This document shows positions 42,484 through 51,211 of a stretch of DNA of 64,000 nucleotides, in pieces. The notes under the pieces are model-generated. The model had not been told where the DNA came from. It made no database searches and saw nothing but the letters and a program-made list of their open reading frames with translations. Position 1 is the first letter of the stretch, and each line of letters starts with the position of its first letter. Origin of the DNA: Micromonospora sp. PLK6-60 (GTDB lineage: Bacteria > Actinomycetota > Actinomycetes > Mycobacteriales > Micromonosporaceae); contig NZ_JAIOAA010000013.1 of the NCBI RefSeq assembly GCF_019890675.1, positions 1-64,000 of the forward strand, written 5' to 3'. The position numbers and the translations under genes are program-made.

Positions 42484-43491
42484 ATGTCCCTCGACGCGTT
42501 CGAGCGCTACCCGCTGCTGTTCGGCCCCAGCCCGATCCACCCGCTGGACCGGCTCAGTGACCACCTCGGCGGCGCCCGGATCTGGGCGAAGCGCGAGGAC
42601 TGCAACAGTGGCCTGGCCTTCGGCGGCAACAAGACCCGCAAGCTGGAGTACCTGCTGCCGGACGCGCTGAGGCAGGGCGCCGACACGCTGGTCAGCATCG
42701 GCGGCATCCAGTCGAACCACACCCGCCAGGTGGCCGCGGTCGCCGCGCGGGCCGGCCTCAAGGCCGTCCTCGTGCAGGAGAGCTGGGTGGACTGGCCGGA
42801 CCCGGTCAACGACCGGGTCGGCAACATCCTGCTGTCGCGGATCATGGGCGCGGACGTACGCCTGGTGGGGGACGGTTTCGGCATCGGCTTCAAGCAGAGT
42901 TGGCACCAGGCGCTCGACGACGTCCGCGCCGCCGGCGGCACGCCGTACGCGATCCCGGCGGGCGCCTCCGACCACCCGCTGGGCGGCCTCGGCTTCGCCA
43001 ACTGGGCGTACGAGGTGCAGCGGCAGGAACAGGAGCTCGGTGTCTTCTTCGACACGATCATCGTGTGCAGCGTGACCGGCAGCACCCACGCCGGCATGAT
43101 CGCCGGGTTCGCCGGCCAGGACCGGCCACGGCGGGTGCTCGGCATCGACGCCTCCGCCACGATCGACGAGACCCGGGCCCAGGTGACCAAGATCGCCCGC
43201 AACACCGCCGAGCTGATCGGGCTCGGCCGTGACCTGCGCGACGACGAGATCACCGTGCTGGCGGGCTGGGCCGGCGACCGCTACGGCGTCCCGGTGCCGT
43301 CGACCGTGGACGCCATCCGCCTCACCGGCCGGCTGGAGGGCATGATCATCGACCCGGTGTACGAGGGGAAGTCGATGGCCGGGCTGATCGACCTCGTCCG
43401 CGACGGCGACATCCCCCGGGACTCGAACGTGCTCTACGCCCACCTCGGCGGCCAGCCGGCCATCAACGCCTACAGCGGCGTGTTCGCGTAG
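42484..43491 (+). CDS. acdS: 1-aminocyclopropane-1-carboxylate (ACC) deaminase
   Basis: 335 residues. This PLP enzyme opens ACC, the plant ethylene precursor, to 2-oxobutyrate and ammonia, a trait of plant-associated bacteria. The PLP Lys is Lys50 in FGGNKTRKLEYLLPDA. IGGIQSNHTRQVAA follows, and GSTHAGMIAGFAG binds phosphate. Residues that separate true ACC deaminases from D-cysteine desulfhydrases are present: Tyr293-Glu294 in DPVYEGKS and Leu321 in YAHLGGQPA, each one position from the Pseudomonas numbering (294, 295, 322). ATG 42484 follows GAAGGAG. The gene lies after gntR and palindrome D. Confidence 0.95.
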   Translation: MSLDAFERYPLLFGPSPIHPLDRLSDHLGGARIWAKREDCNSGLAFGGNKTRKLEYLLPDALRQGADTLVSIGGIQSNHTRQVAAVAARAGLKAVLVQESWVDWPDPVNDRVGNILLSRIMGADVRLVGDGFGIGFKQSWHQALDDVRAAGGTPYAIPAGASDHPLGGLGFANWAYEVQRQEQELGVFFDTIIVCSVTGSTHAGMIAGFAGQDRPRRVLGIDASATIDETRAQVTKIARNTAELIGLGRDLRDDEITVLAGWAGDRYGVPVPSTVDAIRLTGRLEGMIIDPVYEGKSMAGLIDLVRDGDIPRDSNVLYAHLGGQPAINAYSGVFA

Positions 43492-43687
43492 CGCCCGGCC
43501 GGCCGCGAGAACCACGTCCCGATCGGTGGGCCTGTTCCTGCGGTGACCGCCCGATGTGTCGTGTGCCGCAGCGGTGAACGACACGCGCAGGGTGCCGTCG
43601 CACCGGATGGGCGGCGGCACACGCGCGCGGCCCGGCGGCCGACGCCACGGCCGGCCCATCTGCCGGGACGGCTGACCGGACCGGAGG

Positions 43688-44131
43688 TCACTGCGGACGA
43701 CCGACCTCGAACCGGCCGTCGCGGGACAGCACCGTGACGGTGACGGTCGCCGGCGCACCGGCGACCTGAGCGGAGCAGGAGAAGCTACTGCCCACGGTGA
43801 CCGACCGGCCCGGCGGGCAGGCGACGAGGTCCGCGTCGAGCTGGTAGTCCTCGCGCAGCACCGACAGCACGCCCTGCTGGAGCGCCGCCGTGTCGAAGAC
43901 CTTCCGGTGGAGGAATCCGGGCCAGGCCAGCCCGAGTACGAGCACCAGCGCCACCACGGCCACGACCGGGCCGGCCACGGCGATCACGAGTTTCCGGGAG
44001 ACGCGCCGTCGACGCCCGACGGGCGGGCTCGCCCCGGTGGAATCCGGCCCCCACTGCGCCGGTGGTGCCGGTGCCCAGCCAGGGGCGGGCGTCGGGGAGC
44101 CGCCGTCGGCTCCCGGGTACGGGGTGGTCAT
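43688..44131 (-). CDS. DUF4333-type membrane-anchored protein
   Basis: 147 residues from ATG 44131, with GAGGAG upstream. A Pro/Gly-rich cytosolic start (~45 residues) is followed by one membrane helix (VIAVAGPVVAVVALVLVLGL) and a small external domain. That domain has FDTAALQQGVLSVLREDYQL, VACPPGRSVTVGSSFSCSAQ and VTVTVLSRDGRFEVGRPQ. The two Cys (ACPP and FSCS) probably form the disulfide typical of DUF4333. The function is unknown. It lies 19 bp downstream of the lipoprotein gene at 44151, so the two form an operon. Confidence 0.8.
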   Translation of the reverse strand: MTTPYPGADGGSPTPAPGWAPAPPAQWGPDSTGASPPVGRRRRVSRKLVIAVAGPVVAVVALVLVLGLAWPGFLHRKVFDTAALQQGVLSVLREDYQLDADLVACPPGRSVTVGSSFSCSAQVAGAPATVTVTVLSRDGRFEVGRPQ

Positions 44132-44150
44132 TGTCGTCTCCTCTTCGGGC

Positions 44151-44855
44151 TCAGCGGGCGGCGGCAGGGCTGGGCGTGCTGACCACCTCGGGTCCGGAAC
44201 CGGTGCGCTCACCGGTCGGGCTGATCGCGAACCAGGTGCCGCCGACCCCCTGCCCCAAGGTGTCGCCCGGCTCGGTGTCCTTGGCGAACAGGTAGACGGG
44301 CCAGCCGGCGATGGTCACCTGGCAGGTGCCGTCGGCCCGCTCCACGTAGCCGACCAGCTTCGGGTTGATCCCGCTCGGGTAGATCTGCCCGGCTGACCTG
44401 ACGAGCAGCGGCGGCCACGTCGCGGCGCACTCGCCGGCGCAGTTCGACGTCGACGGCTCGGCGGTGTCCTTGTCGAACCGGTACAGCGTCCGGCCCTGCC
44501 CGTCGGCGACGTACGTGCCGAGCTCGGCGGACGCGGTCCCGTTCAGCTCGATGACGGTGCTGCCCCGCCCGGTGTCCGGCGCGGGGGAGAGCGCGACGTC
44601 GGACGGGCCGCTGTAGATCCGTACCCGACCCTGGGTCTTCGCCACGGTCGGGGCCGCGACCGGGCTCGCCGGGGCCTCGATCACCTCCGGCGGGCTGCCG
44701 GCCTCCGCGGTCGGACCCGGCGTCGCCGGCGCCACCGTGCGGGCCGCCACCGTGGCCGGCGTCGCCGGCCCGGTCACCTCGTCGCCACACGCGGCCAGGG
44801 CCGCCACACCGGCCAGTGCGATCGCGGCCCGCGCGATCCGGCTGTGCACAAGCAT
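44151..44855 (-). CDS. Yx(FWY)xxD-motif lipoprotein 1
   Basis: 234 residues. The lipobox is LAGVAALAAC with Cys ~23, so it is a membrane-anchored lipoprotein. The repeated secreted motif (COG4315 type) appears twice. LYRFDKDTAEPSTSNC is followed by AGECAATWPPLLV; then WPVYLFAKDTEPGD is followed by GVGGTWFAISPTGE. The NC...EC Cys pair after the first motif is conserved in the family. Physiological role is unknown. ATG 44855 has GAGGTGGAG upstream. Two more members lie at 54957 and 57056, around the T7SS genes. It is divergent from the WXG100 gene. Confidence 0.85.
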   Translation of the reverse strand: MLVHSRIARAAIALAGVAALAACGDEVTGPATPATVAARTVAPATPGPTAEAGSPPEVIEAPASPVAAPTVAKTQGRVRIYSGPSDVALSPAPDTGRGSTVIELNGTASAELGTYVADGQGRTLYRFDKDTAEPSTSNCAGECAATWPPLLVRSAGQIYPSGINPKLVGYVERADGTCQVTIAGWPVYLFAKDTEPGDTLGQGVGGTWFAISPTGERTGSGPEVVSTPSPAAAR

Positions 44856-45081
44856 CTCTGCTCCACCTCGTGTTCGGGGAGGACCGCGCCCGTACGCGTG
44901 ATCCGGCATCCACACGGCGTGGCCGGCGAAGTGGTTCACCGAGTCCCCGGTCCCGACGTCGAATCCTGCGCTGAACCGTTCCGGGCGACCGTCCGTGTGG
45001 GTGGCGGCGACGGCGGAAGGCGGCCCACGAGAGGCCACCCCGCGAAGCCGGTGAACGACCGACGACACGAAGGAGCGGAAC

Positions 45082-45378
45082 GTGGCCACCTACCACATCG
45101 TCAGCGAGGACATGCAGGAAGCCTCGACCTGGCTGAAGCAGAACATGCAGACGCTGCTGGACGGGATGAACCAGGCCAAGAGCAAGATCGACACCCTGAT
45201 CCAGGGTGGCTACAACACCCCGGCCGCCCAGCAGAAGTTCGGCCCGTACTTCGACGAGTACAAGGGCAGCGTCGACCAGACCCTCAACGGCATGGAGGGC
45301 ATCAGCCAGTACCTCTCGCAGGTCAGCGACGCGTTCTCCGAGACGGACAACCAGACCGGGGCCAGCCTCGGCCGCTGA
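45082..45378 (+). CDS. WXG100/ESAT-6-like protein
   Basis: 98 residues, the size and helix-turn-helix hairpin pattern of WXG100 proteins: EDMQEASTWLKQNMQTLLDG, a turn at GGYNTPAAQQKFGPYFDEYK, then GSVDQTLNGMEGISQYLSQV. The central W-x-G is replaced by Y-N-T or F-G-P, so it is a divergent member. The C-terminal FSETDNQTG resembles the tail that carries the secretion signal. GTG 45082 has AAGGAG 6 nt upstream. It directly precedes the secretion ATPase gene, with a long hairpin in between. Likely a secreted T7SS substrate or co-substrate. Confidence 0.83.
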   Translation: MATYHIVSEDMQEASTWLKQNMQTLLDGMNQAKSKIDTLIQGGYNTPAAQQKFGPYFDEYKGSVDQTLNGMEGISQYLSQVSDAFSETDNQTGASLGR

Positions 45379-45394
45379 ACGACCGGACGGGCCC

Positions 45395-45429
45395 GGGGCC
45401 GCGTGGTGAGCGAATCACCGCGCGGCCCC
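45395..45429 (+). terminator. Long hairpin between WXG100 gene and secretion ATPase gene
   Basis: GGGGCCGCG (45395-45403) pairs with CGCGGCCCC (45421-45429), a T-G wobble follows, and GGTGA (45405-45409) pairs with TCACC (45415-45419). In total ~15 bp close loop GCGAA, followed by GACCGTCTTTC. It probably acts as a partial terminator so that the small protein is made in excess over the ATPase. Confidence 0.65.
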
Positions 45430-45469
45430 GACCGTCTTTCCCGACGGACCATCCGACCAGGAGACCCTC

Positions 45470-48400
45470 GTGCGCCTGCAGCTCACCGTTGCGGATCCGT
45501 CCACCGCCGTCCTCGACTACCAGGTCGAGGCGGACCCCGACACCACTGTGGGGGAACTCGCCGAGGCGCTCGCCGCGCGTCGGCCGGACCCCGCCCGCCG
45601 ACCACCGGCGATCTTCGTCGCCGGGGCGCCCGTGGACCCACAGCTCACCCTCGCCGAAGCCCCGCTGCGGCAGGGCACCGTGATCGGGCTGGACCGTCCC
45701 GTGCCGCAGGCCCCGACGCAGCCGCCGGGGCTGGTGCAGGTGCGGGTGGTCAGCGGCACCGACGCCGGCGCGGTCCATCCGCTCGACCTCGGCGAGCACA
45801 CCATCGGCACCGCGAGTGTCAGTCGGGTCCGCCTCACCGACCCCTCGCTCGCCCCCGTCGTGGCGTCGGTCCGGGTCAGCCCGGACGGCGCGTGCCGGAT
45901 CCGACCGGCCCGGCCCGGCCTCCTGCTCGACCGGGCCGAACTCGACGACGAACAGGTGTGGTCGCCCGGCGGTCAGCTCGCCGTCGGCTCGTCCCTGTTG
46001 GAGCTGCGCGTGCCGGTCCGGGCCGAGGCCGCGCTGCAGATCTCCGAGGACCGCACCGGCCTGGACTACAACCGTCCGCCACGGTTGCTGCCGGAGGTCC
46101 GCGCGACCCAGTTCACCCTGCCGTCGCTGCCGTCGCCGCCGGAACGCCGCCCGTTCGTGCTGATCACCGTGCTGGCCCCGCTGGTGGTCTCCGGCGCCGC
46201 CTACCTCATTACCGGCAATCCGCTGACCCTGCTCTTCGCCATCCTGTCGCCGGTGGCGCTGATCGCCGGTCAGGTCAGCGCCCGTCGGCAGGGAAAGGCC
46301 AGCTACCGTACCCGGCTCGCCGAGTACGAGGCGAAGCGGACGCGGATCAGCGCCGAGGCGCAGGAGGCGTTGGCGGCCGAGCGGCTGGCCCGGCGGGACA
46401 ACTTCCCCGACCCCGCCGCGGTACGACTGATGGCGGTGGGACCGGAGCGCCGCCTCTGGGAACGACGCCGCACCGACCCCGACTTCCTCGAACTGCGGGC
46501 CGGCAGCGCCGACCTGCCGTCCGAGGTGCTGCTGCGGGATCCCAGCCAGGACGAGCACCGCCGAGAGGTGCGGTGGAGCGCCCTGGACGTGCCGGCGACC
46601 GTGCCGGTGCGCAGACACGGTGTGGTCGGTGTCGCCGGCGGCGCCACCGCCCGGGTGACGGCCCACTGGCTGGTCGCCCAGGCCGCCACCCTGCACAGCC
46701 CCGAGGACCTCCAGATCTATCTGCTCGCCGGTGCGGGTGACGAGGAGGGCTGGTCGTGGGTCGGCTGGCTGCCGCACGCGGCGCCGCGCGACGGCCAGGA
46801 CACCCTCGCCACCGTCGGCACCGACACCCAGACCATGGCCCGCCGGGTGGCCGAGCTGGGCGCGGTGATCGCGGCCCGCGCCGGCGCGCGAACGGACGGG
46901 GCCTTCCGCGACGTCCTCGTGGTGCTCGACGGGGCGCGGCGGCTGCGGTCCCTGCCCGGGGTGACGCAGATCCTGCGCGAAGGACCCGCGGTCGGGGTGT
47001 ACGCGATCTGTGTCGACGCCGAGGAGCGGTTGCTGCCGGAGGAGTGCCAGGCCGTCGTCGCCGAGCAGCCCGACGGCTCGCTGCTGGTGACCCGGACGCT
47101 CGCCGCGCCGATCCCCGGGGTGCACCCGGACCTGCTCTCCACGCGGTGGCTGCGTATGGTGGCCCGCGCGCTCGCGCCGTTGCGGGACACCGGTGGCGGG
47201 GACGACGGCGCCGCCCTGCCGGACGCGAGCCGGCTGCTCGACGTGCTCGGCATGGAACCGCCGGAGCCGGACGCGGTGGCGGCCCGGTGGACCACCGGAG
47301 GCCGGACCACCGAGGCGGTGCTCGGCGTCTCGTTGGACGGGCCGTTCGCGCTGGACCTCAAGCGGGACGGACCGCACGCCCTGGTCGCCGGGACCACCGG
47401 TTCCGGCAAGTCGGAGCTGTTGCAGACCCTGGTCGCCTCGCTCGCCGTCGCCAACCGGCCGGACGCGATGACGTTCGTGCTGGTGGACTACAAGGGTGGC
47501 AGCGCGTTCAAGGACTGCGTCCGGCTGCCACACACCGTCGGCATGGTCACCGACCTCGACACCCACCTGGTCGGTCGGGCGCTGACCTCGCTCACGGCGG
47601 AGCTGAAGCGGCGTGAGCACATCCTCGCCGAGGCGGGTGCGAAGGACATCGACGACTACGTCGACCTGCTGCGGCGCGAGCCGACCCGGACGTCGATGCC
47701 ACGACTGTTGATCGTGATCGACGAGTTCGCGTCGATGATCCGCGACCTGCCGGACTTCGTGACCGGTCTGGTGAACATCGCCCAGCGGGGCCGGTCGCTC
47801 GGCATCCACCTGGTGCTGGCCACCCAGCGGCCGGGCGGGGTGGTGTCGCCCGAGATCCGGGCGAACACCAACCTGCGGATCGCCCTGCGGGTCACCGACA
47901 CCAGCGAGAGCCAGGACGTGCTGAACGCCCCGGACGCCGCCTCGATCCTCAAGTCGACGCCGGGCCGCGCGTTCGTCCGCCTCGCCCAGTCGTCGCTGGT
48001 GCCGTTCCAGGCCGGGCGGGTCGGTGGCTTCCGCCCGGGCGCCCGCGCCGAGGTCCGGGCGGCGCCCTGGCTCGCGCCGGTCTCCTGGCAGGACCTGGGC
48101 CGGCCCCGGCCCAGCCGCCCCGGCGTGCAGGCCGCGCCATCGGCCGAACTCACCGACCTCGCCGTGCTGGTGGAGGCCGTCCGGGGCGCCAGCGAGCAAC
48201 TCGCCATCGCGCCGCCGCACAGCCCGTGGCTGCCGGCGCTGCCGGACACGCTGACCGTTGACACGCTTCCCGCGCCGCGCGGCAGCGGCTACCACCTGCC
48301 CGCGGTGGCGTACGGCCTGGTCGACCTGCCGGCGCAGCAGGAGCAGGCGCCGCTGGAGCTGGACCTGGGGACGCTCGGGCACCTGCACGTCATCGGATCC

Positions 48401-49846
48401 TCGCGCAGCGGCCGGTCGCAGGCGTTGCGGACGATCGCCGGCACCGCGGCGGGCGCGCACTCGACCGCCGACGTCCACCTCTACGGGGTCGACTGCGGCA
48501 ACGGGGCCCTGCTCGCCCTCACCGAGCTGCCGCACTGTGGCGCGGTGGTGCAGCGGACCGAGGCCGAACGGCTCGGCCGCCTGTTCGCCCGCCTCGTCGC
48601 GGAGCTGGGACGCCGCCAGCAACTGCTCGCCGCCACCGGCTCGGCCGGGCTGGTGGAGTACCGGGCCGCGGCGGCCGAGGCCGACCGGCCGCCGCACATC
48701 CTGGTGCTGCTGGACCGGTTCGAGGTCTTCGACAAGACGTTCGCCGACTACGACAACGGCAGCATCATGGCGGCGCTGCTGACCCTGCTGCGCGAGGGCG
48801 CCGGGGCCGGCATCCACGTGGTGCTGGCCGGCGACCGGAGCATGTTCAGCACCCGGATCTCGTCGACGACCGACGACAAACTGGTGCTCCGACTCACCGA
48901 ACGCAGCGACTACAGCCTGGTCGGCATCAACCACCGGCAGCTGCCCGACGAGATCGGCACGGGCCGGGCGATCCGGGCGGCCGACGGCGCGGAGGCGCAG
49001 ATCGCCCTGCTCACCCCGGACAGCTCCGGGCAGGGTCAGGCCCGCGCGCTCGCCGCGATCGCCGAGACGGCGCGACTGCGCGACGCGGCAGTCGATGCCG
49101 CCGGCCGTCCGTTCCGGATCGACGTGCTGCCGGACGAGCTGACCCTGGCCCAGGCGAGCGTGCTGTCCCGGCCGGGCGGCCCGCTCTGGACGATGCTGGG
49201 CGTCGGCGGGGACGAACTCTCGGCCATCGGCCCGGACCTCGGGACCAACCCGTCCTTCATCCTGGCCGGACCGCCCCGGTCCGGGCGGAGCACGGCCCTG
49301 CTGACGATGGTCGCCGGTCTGCTGGAGCGGGGCACGCCGGTGGTGATCGCGGCACCCCGCCGATCCCCGCTGCGGGACCTGGCCGGGGTGCCCGGGGTGC
49401 TCGACCTGGTGACGAGCGAGAACTTCACCTCCGCCGGGCTCGCGGCGGCCCTGGCCGGGCGCGCCGGACCGGCCGTGGTCGTCCTGGACGACGCCGAGCA
49501 GCTGCTCAAGTGCGACGCCGGCAGCGATCTCGGTGAGATCGCCCGGGTCGGGGCGGAGAACGGCCTCGGGTTGATCCTGGGCGGTTCGATCGACGGCCTC
49601 TCCGGCGGCTTCGGCGGTTGGCACGTCGACGCCCGCCGCAACCGGCAGGGCGCGCTGCTCAGCCCGCAGGGACTCGGCGACGGTGAGCTGATCGGCGTGA
49701 AGCTGTCCCGCAGCCAGCTCGGCGGCGGGCGGCCGGGCCGGGTGCTCGCCCACTTCGGCGACGGCCGACCGCATCTGGTGCAGGTGCCCCGGACCGAACC
49801 GGCCGCGCTGCGGAAGCTGCCGGCCGGGGCCGACGACGCCGGATAG
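45470..49846 (+). CDS. EccC/EssC-like FtsK/SpoIIIE ATPase of type VII secretion
   Basis: 1458 residues. Residues 1-75 look ubiquitin-like and ~90-190 FHA-like, as in EssC; the FHA phosphopeptide motif is not intact. Two membrane helices lie at ~228-268 (FVLITVLAPLVVSGAAYLIT). Three ATPase modules follow. The first has canonical Walker A AGTTGSGKSELLQT near 641 and Walker B LLIVIDEFASMIR near 747. The second (GSSRSGRSQALR near 975) and third (GPPRSGRSTALL near 1266) have Arg in place of the Walker Lys. It is the motor that recognises and drives WXG100-type substrates. GTG 45470 follows AGGAG. No EccB, EccD, EccE or mycosin gene is adjacent. Confidence 0.88.
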   Translation: MRLQLTVADPSTAVLDYQVEADPDTTVGELAEALAARRPDPARRPPAIFVAGAPVDPQLTLAEAPLRQGTVIGLDRPVPQAPTQPPGLVQVRVVSGTDAGAVHPLDLGEHTIGTASVSRVRLTDPSLAPVVASVRVSPDGACRIRPARPGLLLDRAELDDEQVWSPGGQLAVGSSLLELRVPVRAEAALQISEDRTGLDYNRPPRLLPEVRATQFTLPSLPSPPERRPFVLITVLAPLVVSGAAYLITGNPLTLLFAILSPVALIAGQVSARRQGKASYRTRLAEYEAKRTRISAEAQEALAAERLARRDNFPDPAAVRLMAVGPERRLWERRRTDPDFLELRAGSADLPSEVLLRDPSQDEHRREVRWSALDVPATVPVRRHGVVGVAGGATARVTAHWLVAQAATLHSPEDLQIYLLAGAGDEEGWSWVGWLPHAAPRDGQDTLATVGTDTQTMARRVAELGAVIAARAGARTDGAFRDVLVVLDGARRLRSLPGVTQILREGPAVGVYAICVDAEERLLPEECQAVVAEQPDGSLLVTRTLAAPIPGVHPDLLSTRWLRMVARALAPLRDTGGGDDGAALPDASRLLDVLGMEPPEPDAVAARWTTGGRTTEAVLGVSLDGPFALDLKRDGPHALVAGTTGSGKSELLQTLVASLAVANRPDAMTFVLVDYKGGSAFKDCVRLPHTVGMVTDLDTHLVGRALTSLTAELKRREHILAEAGAKDIDDYVDLLRREPTRTSMPRLLIVIDEFASMIRDLPDFVTGLVNIAQRGRSLGIHLVLATQRPGGVVSPEIRANTNLRIALRVTDTSESQDVLNAPDAASILKSTPGRAFVRLAQSSLVPFQAGRVGGFRPGARAEVRAAPWLAPVSWQDLGRPRPSRPGVQAAPSAELTDLAVLVEAVRGASEQLAIAPPHSPWLPALPDTLTVDTLPAPRGSGYHLPAVAYGLVDLPAQQEQAPLELDLGTLGHLHVIGSSRSGRSQALRTIAGTAAGAHSTADVHLYGVDCGNGALLALTELPHCGAVVQRTEAERLGRLFARLVAELGRRQQLLAATGSAGLVEYRAAAAEADRPPHILVLLDRFEVFDKTFADYDNGSIMAALLTLLREGAGAGIHVVLAGDRSMFSTRISSTTDDKLVLRLTERSDYSLVGINHRQLPDEIGTGRAIRAADGAEAQIALLTPDSSGQGQARALAAIAETARLRDAAVDAAGRPFRIDVLPDELTLAQASVLSRPGGPLWTMLGVGGDELSAIGPDLGTNPSFILAGPPRSGRSTALLTMVAGLLERGTPVVIAAPRRSPLRDLAGVPGVLDLVTSENFTSAGLAAALAGRAGPAVVVLDDAEQLLKCDAGSDLGEIARVGAENGLGLILGGSIDGLSGGFGGWHVDARRNRQGALLSPQGLGDGELIGVKLSRSQLGGGRPGRVLAHFGDGRPHLVQVPRTEPAALRKLPAGADDAG

Positions 49847-49863
49847 CAGGCGACCGCGACGAC

Positions 49864-49890
49864 GGGTCCGGCCCGGATCGGGCCGGACCC
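49864..49890 (+). terminator. Terminator after secretion ATPase gene
   Basis: GGGTCCGGCCCG at 49864-49875 pairs perfectly with CGGGCCGGACCC at 49879-49890 (12 bp, loop GAT). Confidence 0.7.
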
Positions 49891-50002
49891 GACCGTCTCC
49901 GGCCAACGCCGAGGGCCGGAAACGCCCGGCCGAGGTAGCCCCGGGTACGAAGACGGCCCGGGTACGCAACCGCCCCGGCGCCCCGACCGGGCACCGATAC
50001 GA

Positions 50003-50039
50003 CGTTGGGGGGACACCACCCCCAGGTGTCCCCCCAACG
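50003..50039. terminator. Bidirectional terminator between convergent genes
   Basis: CGTTGGGGGGACACC at 50003-50017 pairs perfectly with GGTGTCCCCCCAACG at 50025-50039 (15 bp, 7 nt loop). It lies between the ATPase gene (+) and the gene ending at 50051 (-), 11 bp from the latter's stop. Confidence 0.8.
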
Positions 50040-50050
50040 CAGGTCGGCAG

Positions 50051-50695
50051 TCACCCCTGGCTGCCGACCTCCCCCGGGGAGGCTGCCGGCGGCGTGAGCG
50101 CGGGCGCCTCCCCCTCATACGAGAAGGTCAGTGTCGCGGTGATCGCGGCGAAGAGTTCGAAGATCTCCTCCGCCTCCGCGAGATTCGGGCTCGAACCGGT
50201 GACCACCACCACGTTCGCGGATCCCGGTAGTGGTACGACGGTGTGCATCACGGCGCTGCGCATGGTGGCGCCGTCCTGGGTGACGTGCTGGATGCCGTGC
50301 ACCCGGCCGACGGTGCCGATCGCGGGAAGGTGGGCGGTGCTCACCCGACGCCAGGTGCCGTCGGCGTGGGCGGGCTGCGCGACAGCGGTCAACGCGCCGA
50401 TGATGTCGCCGGTGGCGGGCGGGTTGACCACCGAGACCAGCACGGTGGCGATGAGCGCGCCGTCCTCGTACACCTGGAAGGTGCCGGCGGCGTGCACCGT
50501 GCCCGCGTCGCGGGCCTGGCGCACCGACCGGCGGAGCTGCTCGGCGTACTGTCCCGCCTGCTCCTCGGTGAACCCGCCCGCGCGGGCCCGGGTCCACACC
50601 TCGTCCGCGACGCGGTTCTCACTCGCCTGGTCGGCGACCGAGAAGTCGACCCAGTCCGGCGGCGTCCGCAGCTCGAAGCCGGTCGGGACCGCCAC
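50051..50695 (-). CDS. T7SS-locus protein of unknown function
   Basis: 214 residues from GTG 50695, chosen because GGGAGG lies 7 nt upstream; an in-frame TTG at 50719 would overlap the previous stop. Soluble alpha/beta pattern without signal or membrane helix: VAVPTGFELRTPPDWVDFSV, HAAGTFQVYEDGALIATVLV, SAVMHTVVPLPGSANVVVVT and a C-terminal LAEAEEIFELFAAITATLTF. The pattern resembles T7SS-associated chaperone-like proteins (EspG or LpqN style), but no family is firmly recognised. It follows the WXG-like gene at 50716 on the same strand, so the two are co-transcribed. Confidence 0.68.
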   Translation of the reverse strand: MAVPTGFELRTPPDWVDFSVADQASENRVADEVWTRARAGGFTEEQAGQYAEQLRRSVRQARDAGTVHAAGTFQVYEDGALIATVLVSVVNPPATGDIIGALTAVAQPAHADGTWRRVSTAHLPAIGTVGRVHGIQHVTQDGATMRSAVMHTVVPLPGSANVVVVTGSSPNLAEAEEIFELFAAITATLTFSYEGEAPALTPPAASPGEVGSQG

Positions 50696-50715
50696 CGACG
50701 TGCCTCCCGCGCCGG

Positions 50716-51015
50716 TCAACTCGTGGCCCCGTCCGACTCGAGCGCGGCTGCCGTCTGGTCGTCGGTCTCCCGGAACGCGTCGGCCACCGCCTTGGCGGCG
50801 TCGCGGACCCCTTCGAGGTCCTTGGCCACCACGTACCGTCCGTCGCCCCAGCGCTTCTCGAACTCGCGTGCGGCCGACTCCAGCTCGCGCTGCCCGAGCG
50901 TGTCGACCACCGGACCCATCGACCTGATCGGGGAGCTGTCCATCAGCTCCCTGGTGCGCTGCAACAGGTCGTGCACCCGGATCAGCTCCGCGCCGGGTAC
51001 GTCGATCACGCTCAT
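50716..51015 (-). CDS. WXG100-like small helical protein
   Basis: 99 residues from ATG 51015, with GGGGTGG upstream. Helical: ELIRVHDLLQRTRELMDSSP, then EFEKRWGDGRYVVAKDLEGV with a W-G-D turn in place of W-x-G, and DAAKAVADAFRETDDQTAAA. The FRETDDQT end resembles FSETDNQT in the WXG100 protein at 45082. It is divergent from the effector gene at 51212 and may be its secretion partner. The 196 bp between the two holds both promoters. Confidence 0.72.
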   Translation of the reverse strand: MSVIDVPGAELIRVHDLLQRTRELMDSSPIRSMGPVVDTLGQRELESAAREFEKRWGDGRYVVAKDLEGVRDAAKAVADAFRETDDQTAAALESDGATS

Positions 51016-51211
51016 GCCGCCACCCCGACGTCGAGCCTGCCCCGCTTGCCCATCCCCGATCTCCTCCCCGGTCAATGACTTCGCGCCGTACACGGACGGC
51101 CGGTCGGATCGGTTCAGTCCGGCTGAACCGTTTCCACGACCGCCACGTGTGCGAGTCGGCTCACGGCATCGGCCGGAGCGGGGAGCGGTCGGTGCGAGGG
51201 GGAGGTTGGTC

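Noticed and set aside
43560..43623. CGTGTGCCGC / GCGGCACACG inverted repeat between acdS and the DUF4333 gene
   Set aside because: The arms match perfectly, but the loop is over 40 nt, so a functional terminator is uncertain.
45323..49969. A 1548-residue open frame on the minus strand opposite the ATPase gene
   Set aside because: Shadow of a long high-GC gene. Its composition (Arg, Gln, Gly, His) has no domain, and it covers a known terminator and the WXG100 gene end.
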